Part shown: positions 1 through 10,697 of the stretch, one piece after another
Layout: each line of letters begins with the position of its first letter
Position numbering within the stretch: position 1 is the stretch's first letter
From: Symbiodinium natans
Taxonomy: Eukaryota; Sar; Dinophyceae; Suessiales; Symbiodiniaceae
NCBI GenBank assembly: GCA_905221605.1
Contig: CAJNDS010001112.1
Location: forward strand, 628,972 to 692,971
Reading direction: 5' to 3'
DNA: 64,000 nucleotides
Position numbers and translations under genes: made by a program
The notes under the pieces: generated by a model
The model's database searches: none
What the model was told of the DNA's origin: nothing
What the model saw: only the letters and a program-made list of their open reading frames with translations

Positions 1-10
1 AGGCGGTGGT

Positions 11-112
11 CAAAGATATTTTTGTGCTTGAATAACTCCTGGCCGGGCCTCCACATGCAGCAGCAGGAAGCAAAAGTGAGCTGGCCGAAACCATGTGGCT
101 TTCGCAAGTTCC
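11..112 (-). CDS. possible exon, unknown protein
   Basis: The minus strand has a short open stretch reading QLTFASCCCMWRPG then a basic tail, before the CCCTAAA block that starts near 113. It runs off the left edge. Nothing identifies a family and no splice site was confirmed. It fits the minus-strand bias of the window. Confidence 0.2.
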
Positions 113-180
113 GCCCCTAAACCCTAAACCCTAAACCCTAAACCCTCAACCCTAAACCCTAAGCCCTAAGCCCTAGGCCC
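113..180 (-). repeat. CCCTAAA array
   Basis: About nine units of CCCTAAA with variants (CCCTCAA, CCCTAAG). Interstitial telomere-type array. Confidence 0.9.
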
Positions 181-280
181 GCTAAACCCGTTTTCCCTTG
201 CTTTGCAACCCTCAAGCCACCCTCAACCATGTTGTTCCCTTGTTTGGAACCCAGTTCCCCGGAGCCGAGCTCCATCCCGG

Positions 281-356
281 AAGGGTTAGGGTTTAGGGTT
301 TAGGGTTTGGGGTTTGGGGTTTAGGGTTTAGGGTTTACGGTTTAGGGCTTAGGGTC
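281..356 (+). repeat. TTTAGGG array, degenerate
   Basis: Opposite orientation to the array at 113-180, with about 100 bp of unrecognised unique sequence between them. Units vary (TTTGGGG, TTTACGG). Confidence 0.9.
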
Positions 357-467
357 CTCAACAGGACCAGAAGACTACAATCAAGGGAGGCATACTGGGA
401 CCCCCAAGGATGTACCGCGAAGAGGTTTGCCTTAACATACTCCTGATGTGGCCCTTCGATTCCCTTA

Positions 468-550
468 TGGCTGGCTGTCAAGATTGTGATCCCTTTTGGG
501 GTACCCTAGATATGACTTTTTGGAATAGGCCAGAAAGGGACCATAGTTCT
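468..550. mobile_element. IE-7 copy, diverged
   Basis: Reads GGCTGTCAAGATTGTGATCC then TTTTGGGGTACCCTAGA and AAAGGGACCATAG, matching the internal layout of the IE-7 copies near 9.9, 35.8 and 51.4 kb. The right terminus is unclear. Confidence 0.5.
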
Positions 551-609
551 GATACGAGGATCTTGAAAACGGATCCCGAACCCAAGGGCACATCCGAGGT
601 AGTCCCATG

Positions 610-665
610 ATACCCTCAACCCTAAACCCTAAACCCTAAACCCTAAACCCTCAACCCTAAACCCG
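610..665 (-). repeat. CCCTAAA array
   Basis: Seven or eight near-perfect units directly left of a possible exon. Confidence 0.9.
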
Positions 666-885
666 AAACCCGAAGCTATCAGGGCTATGCTTGGAATCCT
701 TCCCAAGGCGGCGACACAAGCGACGCAGACCACATGGCTTTAAATCTCGGCCCTCGCGCACCCTTGCGGCGCAAGTGGGCTCGTGCTTGCTAGGGTAGTG
801 GATCCGGCAGAAGTTTCCATCCAAAAAGTTGGGGTCCACGTAGGGTTTCAGGCTGTGGAAGACGAGGGGGAGGGCAGGGATGAAT
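664..885 (-). CDS. possible exon(s), unknown protein
   Basis: The minus strand is open for about 70 codons from the edge of the IE-1 copy (898) to the array at 610. It reads through LPLVFHSLKPYVDPNF, DGNFCRIHYPSKHEPT and a basic Cys-containing end. Composition looks like protein, but I recognise no domain. The right boundary may be a splice acceptor at the element edge. No start codon is obvious. Confidence 0.35.
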
Positions 886-892
886 TGTCTGA

Positions 893-1052
893 AGATTCCA
901 GATCTTCCAAAACCCCTTAATTAAGGAATATACCCTAATTCATAATAATGATCCTTAGTATATTAATTAAGGAATATACCCTAATTCATAATAAAGATCC
1001 TTAGTATAGATTTAGGGTACACTCCTGAATTAAGGGGGTTTTGGGAAGATCT
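893..1052. mobile_element. IE-1 introner-like element
   Basis: Terminal inverted repeat CAGATCTTCCAAAACCCC / GGGGTTTTGGGAAGATCTG. Inside, TTAATTAAGGAATATACCCTAA occurs twice in a short tandem duplication around ATAATGATCCTTAG. It is the type copy of the commonest family in the window. Confidence 0.75.
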
Positions 1053-1158
1053 GGGCTGCTACAGATCCTAGAGGCGAGTGACAAAGTTGCTAGTATGACG
1101 ACATCCCGCACATCTGCCCATACTTGGGCCCTAAACGTTTAGGGTTTAGGGTTTAGGG

Positions 1159-1758
1159 TTGGATAAGCCTTACATACACTATACCCACGCTTCCAACCTC
1201 CTGCTTACACCTGCACTACATCGAGCCTTAGGTGTTGAACAAGTGCTCGTAGACGTGTCGAGCCATTCTTGTGGGTTCTTGTTTCCGCCAGGAACCGCTC
1301 CCTTGACGAGCAGAAGCATGCTATTCAAAGGGAGTGGACGTGCACTCAAAATGACAGCCTAGAGCAACGAAGTCGGTTAAGCCAGGTAAGCTGTACCCAA
1401 TCGACTACTAAAGCTTGAGCTATCATACCATAGTTTCCACAACATGTTGCCAGCTTCCCCACCAACAGATCTGCATGACCGAGTTGGCGGAGGGATGTGA
1501 TTTATGGACTGGCTCTGTAACATGCCGAGCACGGACATTCCAGCTGGTCTTCATGGCACTCGCGCGAGGGTTCGATCGTCATGCGGTCGTTTCAGGGGCA
1601 GAACGCAGAACGCAGTGCAACCGAAGCCACCAGCCTACAATGGCCACACTCATCCCAATCCATTAAAATCATTGCAGGCTGACGCCCTTCAGCTTTCTAC
1701 TGATAAGGCGCCGGTATGCCTTGGCCAAGCTGAGGAAGTCCCCGAGCTTTCTCTGTAG
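1159..1758 (+). other. unassigned unique region with + strand ORFs
   Basis: Plus-strand ORFs of 67, 83 and 84 codons occur here in different frames, the last ending at 1758. The residue runs (for example KPPAYNGHTHPN) could be protein, but no domain or confirmed splice site was found and overlapping frames are also open. Treat as undetermined. Confidence 0.2.
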
Positions 1759-1759
1759 G

Positions 1760-2236
1760 GTCTATTTTTTTATGTTCTTCTTGCACATCTTGTGTTTTGG
1801 AACTAACCATGCTTCAATAAGAGGCATAATTGATCTAAACATCACCTGTTCCTTGCGAAGTCTCAAGTGATACTGCCTGTCCTTAAGGTAGTTACTGTTG
1901 ACAGCTGCTACTGACGGTTGACAAATGCTACTGCGGTTCCTCCTGCTACTTTTAAGTAGGCTATTACCATGAATACTGTTCTATCAATACTTCGACTGAC
2001 TACGGTACCAGTATTCCTTCATAACAAAGATATTCTTAGCTTTCTTATGCCTGTTCTTTGTATTCTCGCCACTATTCTGATTTGCTGGTAGTACGCTCAA
2101 TGTTTTGGTCTCAAGCTTATAGTGGGGCTTAATTATTATTGTTATTATGAAGTTTATTGTTTTTTGTTGTTTGTTTAAATATTTTAAATGTTAACGTGTC
2201 ATATAGCTGCTCTTTGAGAGACTTCGCTCGCATCCT
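1760..2236. other. AT-richer unique spacer, no gene seen
   Basis: No repeat array, IE element or convincing ORF. The sequence is clearly AT-richer than its flanks and has an imperfect local duplication around GACAGCTGCTACTGACGGTT / GACAAATGCTACTGCGGTTC at 1898-1940. It may be untranslated or intergenic DNA downstream of the zinc-finger gene at 2420. Confidence 0.4.
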
Positions 2237-2419
2237 GGCCTTTGCTGGTCTTCTTCCGTTCTGTACAGCGCACTGATGTGACATTCCATCCCTCCCAAAA
2301 GAGCTGGGCGAGTGGGGGGGTCTCGATCTACCGCAGGATGAAGAATTTTTCAGAAACCTTAGCCGGAGGAGTGTGGAATGGCTTCTGTCAGCATGAGGAT
2401 ACAGGGTCGCGGTCGCGGC

Positions 2420-3109
2420 CTATGCCCTGAGTGCTTCTTCAAACAGTTCTGCTGGTAGCAACTTCTCCGCGTGCGCGCTCAGGGGGCTCTCAGCAAGGCC
2501 CTGCTCAGCCTGCAAGTTGCTGAGCTTGGCCGCCATCTTTATGAGCTTGGCCCTGCGCTTCTTCTCCCCGGGCGGGCACATGTGGCAGAAAGTGCAATTC
2601 TTGCCGCTGGAGCAGCCCTTGGTGTGGAAGAAGGCGCAGGGCTTGCAGGTGCCCGTGCCGTGCCCGGCCGAACCCAAGCTCACGCACAAGCCCGTGAAGT
2701 CCACGTAGGCGGGCAGCCCCAAAATCTCCGCGCACTCCGCGGGATCGGTCGGGGCCGCAGGGGGCTCCGTGGGCTCCAAGGGGAGCGTCCCTGGGAGAAC
2801 GGGTGGCTCGACTGGAGGGGGTGGTACCACTGCCTGCATCTTTGGGATGACAATGGGCAGCGCCTCATCCTCGAAGCCTGGGGGCATCTCCATCATGCTC
2901 GCTGGGCACGAGCTTGTGAGCCGCTCATCCGACATCAGCTCCAGCCCTGGGGGTGCTCCGATGGAACTCACAGGGCAAGAGCTGGACGAGGCCGTCCCGG
3001 CCTGCGTGCTTGGTGTGGGGATGAAGGCTGGCTCACCAAAATCGAGCTGCAGCACGGAGGGGTATTCGATGTCTGGCAATCCCGGCACGCCTTGTGCACA
3101 GGCGCGCAC
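2420..3109 (-). CDS. CCCH zinc-finger protein, proline-rich
   Basis: A 229-codon single-exon frame ending at 2420. The C-terminal third carries a zinc finger in the segment GTCKPCAFFHTKGC followed by SSGKNCTFCHMC: C158-x7-C166-x5-C172-x3-H176. This is a CCCH-type finger, usually an RNA-binding module, followed by a basic helix (GEKKRRAKLIKMAAKL). The middle (about 90-125) is proline-rich, and two short PPGLE/PPGFE repeats lie near residues 53-55 and 76-80. From memory, proteins with this finger signature are numerous in dinoflagellates and are presumed post-transcriptional regulators. The frame's first codon here is GTG and the frame stays open upstream through the GA microsatellite, so the true start, or an upstream exon or trans-splice acceptor, is unresolved. 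Confidence 0.75.
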   Translation of the reverse strand: MRACAQGVPGLPDIEYPSVLQLDFGEPAFIPTPSTQAGTASSSSCPVSSIGAPPGLELMSDERLTSSCPASMMEMPPGFEDEALPIVIPKMQAVVPPPPVEPPVLPGTLPLEPTEPPAAPTDPAECAEILGLPAYVDFTGLCVSLGSAGHGTGTCKPCAFFHTKGCSSGKNCTFCHMCPPGEKKRRAKLIKMAAKLSNLQAEQGLAESPLSAHAEKLLPAELFEEALRA

Positions 3110-3138
3110 GCGACGAGCAAGGAAAGACCAAGCCTCTC

Positions 3139-3143
3139 CCTCT

Positions 3144-3191
<48 letters not shown>

Positions 3192-3206
3192 CTCTCTCCT
3201 CTCTCG
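3139..3206. repeat. (CT)n microsatellite
   Basis: Nearly pure CT on the plus strand, GA in the sense of the zinc-finger gene it precedes. It reads as Arg-Glu in the gene's frame, so part could be translated or lie in the 5' UTR. Confidence 0.95.
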
Positions 3207-3267
3207 CAAGTACTCGAAGCGCCAGACCTAAACCCGGAAAAACCTAAACCTTAAACCCAAAACCTTG

Positions 3268-3372
3268 TTGGGATGTTCCCCCTTATACTAGCAGTCCTTA
3301 GTAGGGATTATAATCAGGGGGTACTAGAATCCATGCAAAGGACTGTTAGAGAAAGAGGGAACCTCCCAACCT
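3268..3372. mobile_element. IE-5 element
   Basis: Ends GGGATGTTCCCCCTTATACT / AGAGGGAACCTCCC, with internal GTCCTTAGTAGGGATTATAA and AAAGGACTGTTAG arms forming the inverted repeat. Same family as the ALG10 intron at 32656-32804. Confidence 0.7.
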
Positions 3373-3381
3373 CAACCCTAT

Positions 3382-3457
3382 GAGCCCTAAACCCTAAACC
3401 CTAAACCCTAAACCCTAAACCCTAAACCCTAAACCCTAAACCCTAAACCCTAAACCC
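3382..3457 (-). repeat. CCCTAAA array
   Basis: Ten uninterrupted units. Confidence 0.95.
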
Positions 3458-3552
3458 CCACATGGCCCCGGAGTCTTTGGGCACAAGCCGCAGCCCGCGC
3501 CTGGCAACTTGGCCACAGTGCCAGGTTGTGGAAGATCCTGGCCGCGAGAAGG

Positions 3553-3588
3553 GTTTAGGGTTTAGGGTTTAGGGTTTAGGGTTTGGGT
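3553..3588 (+). repeat. TTTAGGG array
   Basis: Five units. With the opposite array at 3382-3457 it brackets about 95 bp of unique sequence whose minus strand reads LLAARIFHNLALWPSC, a possible small exon. Confidence 0.9.
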
Positions 3589-4142
3589 AATTCAGCGACA
3601 GGTCCACCAGTGTGCAATCTGAATGATAGCGGGGCGTTGGGAACTTGACTGGCTTACGTAATTGCCCGAGCTATAGGCCCGTCGCGTCTTGAGAAAGCTT
3701 CGTGGCGCCAGGGGTTGATGGCTGCAGGAAACGTTGCATTCGGGGGACATGCTGTGGCTGTGAGGCTGCTGGACGCTAAACACTAAACCCTAAACCCTAA
3801 ACCCTAACCCCTAACCCCTAAACCCTAAACCCTAAACCCTGAACCCGAAACATTGCCCCTGCAATCGAACGCTTGGGGTTTTGGACTTCCTGGTGCCTGC
3901 GGAGCGTGGCAGGCCCAAAGCCTATGTTCCAATCCTCACTCTTAACCTTACACAGTCGGGTTTAGGGTTTAGGGTTTGCTGATAACTATCATCCCTAAAC
4001 CCTAAACCCTAAACCCCAAACCCTAAACCCATGGACAAGCTGATGGTCAAGGAGAGAACTTTCCCTGCATATGTGTAGTGAGTAGAGTGCGGGTAAAGTA
4101 GCGCAAGCAAGCTCGGGCACAACACCCTCAGGGTTTAGGGTT

Positions 4143-4282
4143 TAGGGCTACTATTTGCTTAAGAATCCCCTCCCCCTCTCCTCACCAGATATATATCCTT
4201 CCTTATAAGGGCAATATAGGGATCATTCTTGTACATTCTTGGGGAAAAAGGGGTGCTGAGGCAAAATAATAGTATCCCACAC
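4143..4282. mobile_element. IE-6 element
   Basis: Left end CTACTATTTGCTTAAGAATCCC and right end GGGGTGCTGAGGCAAAATAAT are imperfect inverted repeats. The centre GGGCAATATAGGGATCATT is shared with the other IE-6 copies. Confidence 0.65.
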
Positions 4283-4507
4283 CTGGGGACAAGAACGCAG
4301 GCAGGCGTACCATGTTTCGAGAGACGTCCAGGAGGGAGGGGTAAACCACGGTCTTTTCAGGCCTCGGCTCGTTCAGGGTTAGGGTTTAGGGTTATAGGGT
4401 ATAGGGTATAGGGTATAGGGTTTAGGCCCCACCCGTTTCGCAGCAGGGTTTAGGGTTTAGGGACTGGGGTTTCCACTATAGGGGGGCAGAAAGAGGATCT
4501 GGGGTTT

Positions 4508-4695
4508 AGGGCTCAGGGTTGGTGACCTCTTATACTAACAGTCTTTAATAAGGATGTTTAGTACCCCCTCTTGTAATCACTATTAAGGACTGTTAGTATA
4601 CTTAGCCGCTGAGTTCATAAGCCCCCAAAAAAGTGTACACTTTCAGTTCTATAGGGGACTATAGTATCCCAAGAAGTGAAAAGTGAGCTCCCAAG
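4508..4695. mobile_element. IE-5 followed by IE-9
   Basis: An IE-5 core (CTTATACTAACAGTC to GACTGTTAGTATA) abuts an IE-9 copy (GCTGAGTTCATAAGCCCC, AAGTGTACACTTTC, then a terminal GAAAAGTGAGCTC). Adjacent or nested insertion. Confidence 0.6.
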
Positions 4696-4804
4696 TCAAG
4701 AGTTTCCAGGATTCGAGGTTTGGAGTCCAGTTAGGGTAGTCGAGTTGGAAGGAGCCAGGGCTTGGCTCCTCCTAGAAAAGGATGGCCCGTAAAACGCTTC
4801 TGAC

Positions 4805-4850
4805 GGTTTAGGGTTTAGGGTTTAGGGTTTAGGGTTTAGGGTTTAGGGTA
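4805..4850 (+). repeat. TTTAGGG array
   Basis: Six perfect units preceded by GGATGGCCCGTAAAACGC, which resembles an IE-10 left end. Confidence 0.9.
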
Positions 4851-5045
4851 ATATCAGCTTCTTAAACCCCAGAAGTGGAAACACATCTTTTTCCGAACAA
4901 ACACACCCAAGCCGTTAGCTGTCCCAAAGGCCTAGGGTTTAGGGGTGTGTTGAACCGCCAAAGCCATCCCCATCTAACCTTCAGCAGTAACTTGAGGACC
5001 CCCTTCCCCACTTGCAAATCAGCATCCAAGCTCAGGAACTTCGGA

Positions 5046-5100
5046 TAAAACCCTAAACCCGAAACCCTAAACCCTAAACCCTAAACCCTAAACCCTAAAC
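5046..5100 (-). repeat. CCCTAAA array
   Basis: Seven units with one CCCGAAA variant. Confidence 0.9.
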
Positions 5101-5870
5101 TTCGGACTCAGGCATCACCTGTCTCCGAGGGCTTGGCGTCAGGTCGTTTGTCGAGTTCTCCACTCGCGAGCTTCCAACAGATGTGCTCCTATCAAGGCTA
5201 ACGATCCTTAATCGGGATTGTACTGATTATATTTGGCTGCACTTAGCAGGGTAGCTATAAGTTGAGTTTTTAGCTGCCTTATTCAGAAACCCAATGAACC
5301 CAAAAAGGCTAATGATCCAAAGTCACAGTAAATTGCACCACACAGTATAGTACCCCCTATTATTATCCCTGTTAAGGACTGTTAGTACAAGTGGGAACAT
5401 CCCCAATAACAGTGATCAAGGCCTAGTACAACCCTAAGCAGAAACGCACCTCAAACAGCACACGTTAATCCCCTCCCCCTAAAGTAAAGTAACCCGCCCC
5501 CCCCACCCCCCAAACAATATACCCCACCCCCCCCATACACAATAATATAAAAACACTTCACGATTGCATATAAAGCACAACGAAAACAACGTATGACGCT
5601 GATAGAGATGGAGTCACATCTGCTTCATTAACAGTGTCCAGACAGCGTGACGCAGCTTGTCCCTGCTGCACTTCCAGCACGACTTCTCGGCTTTCCACAA
5701 CCCTAAGCCCTAAACCTGTGAACCCTAAACGCTGAACCCTAAACCCCAAACCCTAAACCTCTGAACCCTGACCAAAACTGTAACAAAAACCCTTAATTAT
5801 AGAAGCCCGAAACCAGCAGATGTGCAGCAAGTTGCTAAAATTTCCTCCCTGAACCCCAGACCCCCCTAAA

Positions 5871-5955
5871 CCCTAAATCCTAAACCCTATACATCCTAAA
5901 CCCTAAACCCTAAACCCGAAACCCTAAACCCTAAACCCTAAACCCTAAACCCCAA
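5871..5955 (-). repeat. CCCTAAA array
   Basis: About eleven units including CCCTAAATC and CCCTATACATC variants. Confidence 0.9.
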
Positions 5956-5956
5956 G

Positions 5957-6075
5957 TTAAGCAATCTGGTGCCTTGATCGGCACGCGGATGGGAACGGCA
6001 AATTCGTAGACTTCGATACCTCCAAGGTTGCAGGAGCAGAGCCGCAAGGCTGCTGGCAACTGTCTCTCAAGTAGG
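5957..6075 (-). CDS. possible exon, unknown protein
   Basis: Minus-strand open stretch reading LERQLPAALRLCSC, NLGGIEVYEFAVP and IRVPIKAPDCL, between a CCCTAAA array and repeat-like sequence from about 6075. No family recognised. Confidence 0.3.
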
Positions 6076-6227
6076 GGATCGGATTAAGGGGACCCTTGGA
6101 GATGTAGACCCTCTGAATAAGGTCCCTGTTTATGAGAGCCAGAAGAGGGTGAAGAAGGGTTCCCTTCTAAGGGTCCCCCTTATCCTGCCTAGGATCAGGG
6201 TTTCGGGGTCTCAATTCTTAAGATTAG

Positions 6228-6350
6228 ACCCAGGAGTAACCTGGGAATAAAAAGGGTGCCCGGTCTGGTTTTAAAGGGGGATTACAAAGGGAACCCCAAC
6301 CCAAGAAAAAACGGAATAAGGACCCTACTCTGGCATAAGCCCTTTTAGCG
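6228..6350. mobile_element. IE-8 element
   Basis: Begins GGAGTAACCTGGGAATAAAA with GGGTGCCC and ends near AATAAGGACCCTACTCTGG, the same arms as the ALG10 intron at 31402-31518. Confidence 0.6.
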
Positions 6351-6417
6351 TTCCTGGGCCCCAAAGAACTGCATCTTGGGTCTTCTCAACGCTTGAGGAA
6401 ACTCGGGGTGGGACTCT

Positions 6418-6616
6418 CCCAGATCTTCGAAAACCCTTAATAATTAAGGAGTATACCCTAATTTTTACTTGGGATCATGATTATGAAGTAAGGCCAATAC
6501 TGCTTAATTCAGGAATATACCTTAAATCATATAGGGATCCTTAATATGATTTAGGGTATAATCCTTAATTAAGCAATATTGGGCTCTTTGGGTCCTTAAA
6601 TTAAGAGGGAAGATCT
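6418..6616. mobile_element. IE-1 with nested IE-2
   Basis: Outer arms are IE-1 (AGATCTTCGAAAACCCTTAA at left, TTAAGAGGGAAGATCT at right). Between them, from about 6491 to 6595, is an IE-2 with GCCAATACTGCTTAATTCAG and AAGCAATATTGGGCTCTTTG. A small element has inserted into another. Confidence 0.7.
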
Positions 6617-6779
6617 CACCACTCCGATGCGTGCCTTGTTGCTCTTCCCCATTGTAGATTTCGTCCCCGAACGCCTTTTCGGCGCTGCTTCTGAGCCGAA
6701 ACTGAGGCTGCCCAGCGCACAGCTGAAACACCCAAACGATGGGAACGTCTCCCTACGTACAGCTTGTGCCCTAAACCCT

Positions 6780-7490
6780 AAACCCTAAGCCCTAATACTC
6801 TAAGAAGGAACCAAGCAACCAAGCCTGTGCCTGGTCAAGCTCACAAGCACGGTGATTGGAACACATAACCCCACATGCGGCTTTTTGGCTTTTTGGGGCC
6901 TTCTCGCAAAGTAGCGTCCTTCAGACGCCGCCAGCAGTGCGAGCATAGCCGTCGGCATGTGACTAGTATCTTTGTGATGGGCCATGTCGATTTTGATCAG
7001 GACAGGTCCTGCCGGTTTGGAATGGCATTGCGGTCCACGGCAAACCTCGCAGCAGTTCTGCACAGGAAAGGCCGCAGACCACACCCCTGTTGGCTCCAGT
7101 GGCCAAGTTGAGGGGGGTATCTGCCGAGGGTCTACGATGGGGAGAAGACCGGGTCATTCGTGCGGACAAGTTCTGAACGGCAACTGGGGTGAGGTCCACT
7201 ATACATCTGGGAGTAGCGATTGCGGCAACATGGCGGCACCCGCATTCTGGAGAATCCCCTTGCCCCAGCTGTTCGGAGAGGCATGACCGACACCGTACTT
7301 GATTTCATGCTAAGGAAATGCCCAAACAACCATGAAACCCTTGGGGACCTCCATTGCCTGTGCCTTCCGCGACCAATTAACATAAAGTAACAAGACCAGC
7401 CACAAGGGGCTGTTGGAGATTAGTTACAGTAGCAAGTCGCAGACCTGGATGCCTGTCGACTGGTGACTCGAGAGAGGGATGTTCGACTTA
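6780..7490. other. unassigned unique region
   Basis: Several overlapping ORFs of 78-100 codons are open on both strands (for example minus 6800-7084 and plus 6984-7286), so coding strand and frame cannot be chosen by eye. I see no domain motif. Confidence 0.3.
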
Positions 7491-7492
7491 GC

Positions 7493-7598
7493 AGCCCAGA
7501 AACCATATGATAATAAGGGCGCCCTTGTTTGGGTTGGTTTCTGTATAAGGGAACCCAGAACAAAAAAAGGGTACAGGTTACCTACTCGACTACTAGGC
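7493..7598. mobile_element. IE-3 element
   Basis: Left arm AGCCCAGAAACCATATGATA, inner GGGCGCCCTTG and GTATAAGGGAACCCAGAAC, right arm AAAAGGGTACAGGTTACC. Family with consensus GTAGCCCAGTAACCATATT ... GGGCTACCAAG. Confidence 0.65.
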
Positions 7599-8132
7599 AA
7601 AAGTTACTTTGCTTAGCATGCGCGGTTCGTTGTTTCGCATTGCCATGACTTACACACTTTGCGCGCATCGAGTCTAGGTTGGCCTGGAGATACTGAAGCT
7701 GATGATAGGTTAGCATACCATTCTATTGTTATCATACACCCTAAACCCTAAACCCTAATCCCTAAACCCTAAACCCTTGCTTAGTATACTCTTGTTCACA
7801 TGTCGGCTGCTGGCCAAAAATGTTTGGCATCCAGGACTCGCTATTTCATGCTGCGCCAGCGTTCGGCGCGTAAGGGAACCATCCTTGCGTGGGTTGCAGT
7901 GTGGCCTTTCCAGCGGAAAAAAAGGCAGTCTAGCTGGTTTAAGGTTTAGGGCTTAGGGTTTAGGGCTAGGGTTTCGGGCTAGGGTTTAGGGTTAGGGTTT
8001 AGGGCTTTAGCATTTTCTACCTTGGTGTCGACGAAACACTGGCCATGACAAGGGCGTCCATGATCACTTAATTAACCACAATCAAAATCTGTTTTCTTGG
8101 GCTTTGTGCCCTTGGTAGCCCAGCAACCATAT

Positions 8133-8222
8133 TACAATAAGGGTACCCATTTTGGGGGGTTGCCGACTTTATCAGGAACTGTGAACCAAGAAAAGGGCCA
8201 AAAGGACCCCTGAGCTACCAAG
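8133..8222. mobile_element. IE-3 element
   Basis: TAGCCCAGCAACCATATTAC to CTGAGCTACCAAG, with the family's GGGTACCC and GGAACTGTGAACC core. Confidence 0.7.
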
Positions 8223-8397
8223 TATCAACAGACTACTATTTGCTTAAGCCCCCATTTCAGAGAAGAAGTATCTAAGCAGTTGTCCCTTCAGGGCGTACCC
8301 ACTCCTATATCCAAGCCGACAGCAGCCCTTCAACCTTGAAAAGAGCCCACGACTCGGAGAGACAGGAGCCTCTCTTGGTTGGATGCATCTTCCCAAC

Positions 8398-8506
8398 CCT
8401 TCGGGTTTTGAGGGTTGAGGGTTTAGGGTTTAGGGTTTGCGGTTTAGGGTTTAGGGTTTGGGGTTTAGGGGTTAGGGTTTGTAGGGTTTAGGGTTTAGGG
8501 TTTGGG
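8398..8506 (+). repeat. TTTAGGG array, degenerate
   Basis: About 14 units mixed with TTGAGGG, TTTGCGG and TTTGGGG variants. Confidence 0.9.
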
Positions 8507-8610
8507 GAATTGAGGGGGTCACAAGAATTTCGAGGGTCTAGGGTTTGGGGGCTCAAGGGGCCGTGAATGCACGTGGGCTTGACTTAAGTTAAGTTAATAA
8601 CCTCTGGAGA

Positions 8611-8859
8611 TTGAAGGCAACCTACTCAAGCGAGGCTTCCGTCCTTCTCAAGACCCTGGGCGAGGCCATCGCGTCAGTCAGCATCCAGACTCACCGAACG
8701 CCTCAGGAAGCGCACACCCACGCAACCACAATCATCATCACACGCACAGCCACCCACGCACCCAAACCCGTGCCCGCACATGCATCGCACTCGGCGCGTG
8801 CGCGCTACAAGTACCCTGAACAGAGTTTGTATAGTTACCAGAATTACAGCCCTGCTTAG
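8611..8859 (+). CDS. possible + strand exon, unknown
   Basis: An 82-codon plus-strand frame reads YSSEASVLLKTLGEAIAS then a Thr/His/Ala-rich tail. It is one of few good plus-strand candidates. Its first codon is TTG, so an upstream splice acceptor would be needed. Unidentified. Confidence 0.25.
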   Translation: MKATYSSEASVLLKTLGEAIASVSIQTHRTPQEAHTHATTIIITRTATHAPKPVPAHASHSARARYKYPEQSLYSYQNYSPA

Positions 8860-8928
8860 AACTACCCATGAACCTCCGAGAATGTGAAACTGTCAGGAAC
8901 CTGCAGCCCCAAACCCGGAGCCTGGACC

Positions 8929-9035
8929 CAAGAGTAACCTAGGAATCAAAAGGGTGCCGGCTTAGAAGGAAACCTAAGCCCTAAGAAAAGGGAAGAAGGG
9001 CCCGCGGAGGGTCCTAGAAGCCCTTTTTTGGGAAC
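8929..9035. mobile_element. IE-8 element
   Basis: GAGTAACCTAGGAATCAAAA with GGGTGCC, ending in AAGAAGGGCCCG; imperfect copy. Confidence 0.55.
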
Positions 9036-9225
9036 CTCTGCTGCTTTGAGGGTTTAGGGTTTGGGGTTTAGGGTTATTGGGTTTAAGGAAACCTGCAACG
9101 CGACCAAAAAAAATCCCAAGCCCAAAGCCCTAGTCGCGGCCCAAGCGACTCTGGGTCGGCAGGGATCGACTGCGGCTGGGGCTGAGCAGGGCGAGAGCTT
9201 GGAGAAATTCTGAGGCTACACCCTA

Positions 9226-9330
9226 GACACTAAACCCTAAACCCTAAACCCCAAACCCTTTTCGTGAACCCGCAGCTCAAAGCCTAAACCCTAAACCGTG
9301 AACCCTAAACCCGAAACCCTGATCCCAGTT
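9226..9330 (-). repeat. CCCTAAA array, interrupted
   Basis: Two runs of CCCTAAA variants separated by about 20 bp. Confidence 0.85.
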
Positions 9331-9879
9331 CAGAAACTCGAAGAGGTCTTCAGATGTAGGGTTTAGAGTTTTGAATTTAGAGCCCTTACCGGGAACTAGT
9401 GCTTGGAGGGTTCAGGGTTTAGGGTTTCGGGCTACAAGAGGGATCCTCACAACGGACTCTATGGGGGATATAGTATGTCTCTTTTGAGGCCTACTTTGAT
9501 ACTAGTGTGCGACGATGTAAGCGCTATGTAAGGGACGTCTCTCCCAAACACAGGTTCCTACTATATTGGGGGGAATGCAGTGGTCGGTTGGAATGTGTCG
9601 TACACTGCGGGTCGAGCTAGGCAAGGCCCCAAAAGTATGACCTCGTCATATCCTGGCCACTATGGTGCAGCATGGGGTTTAAGGTTTCCTAAACCCTAAA
9701 CCCTAAACCCTAAACCCTAAACCGGCGAGCTCTGTGCAACCGACAGGCGTCACACTGTAGGACGTCGCACAACACTATAGGGTTGAGGGTTTAGGGTTTA
9801 TCCAACTTGCATAGTCACTTGCCCAAAGCGCCCAATACCCCACAACTTAGGAATTTACCTGAAGCCATATTAAGATGTT

Positions 9880-9995
9880 CTACATATATATATATACATA
9901 TATATATATGTGGGTGGTTGTCAAAATTATGATCCCCTTGGGGTCCCTAATATAATACGGCACTGGGGTCCCAAAAAAACACTAATTTTGACAAC
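9880..9995. mobile_element. IE-7 element beside a TA microsatellite
   Basis: GTGGGTGGTTGTCAAAATTA with ATGATCCC at left and TTTTGACAACTACCC at right. A (TA)n run at 9883-9910 lies just before the left end. Confidence 0.75.
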
Positions 9996-10697
9996 TACCC
10001 ATCCATTTCTTTTTGTACGCACATGCGGCTCGTGAGAGTTAATGCCAAGTCATGAAACAAGACACGGGGACATGTCTTTTCTTAGCCAGCAGATGCCACC
10101 GTGGAGTCGGCCCATTGAACCTGCACTCCAAAACCCAAAGCCCCAAGCCATAAGCCCTAAACCCTAAACCCTAAACCCTAAACTGAGGGACGGCCATGCC
10201 CCCGCGATCACTGGATCACCAATCTGCGCCCCATGCTCGCAAGGTTACCTCGGCCCAGATGTAAGCTTCCGGAAAGCAGGGGGCTCTTTCTGTGTGGGGG
10301 TTTCGTGTAATGAGGGTTCTCTCGCATTTTGGGATGCATGTTCGGTTTCCCTCTTGCGGCAAAAGCCGCGCAAGGAAACCCTCAAACCCAAACCCTGAAC
10401 CCAAAACCCGAAGCCCTAAACCCTGAACCCAAAACCGTAATAAACCTGAAACCGTAAAGCGTTCGAGTGCAAAGCCGCACTTCAAGCGAAATGCCTCTGG
10501 AACGTTGCCTGAAGAGCTATTTGCCATCGGCGGGTTTTGGGCGTGTGGACGGCTTCGTCCTGAAACTAACGCCAGACGAGTTCTGCACATTCTGCACCTT
10601 TCTTCGCATGGCGATGCTCCGGCCGCTCCCAGCCCTCCTCTCCACCTTCGACCTCCACCCCTCCTCTCCTCCGCCCCCTCCACCCCTCCCTCCTCAC

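Noticed and set aside
113-356. Window start as a true chromosome end
   Set aside because: The arrays at the left edge are short, degenerate, in both orientations and no different from the many others across the window.
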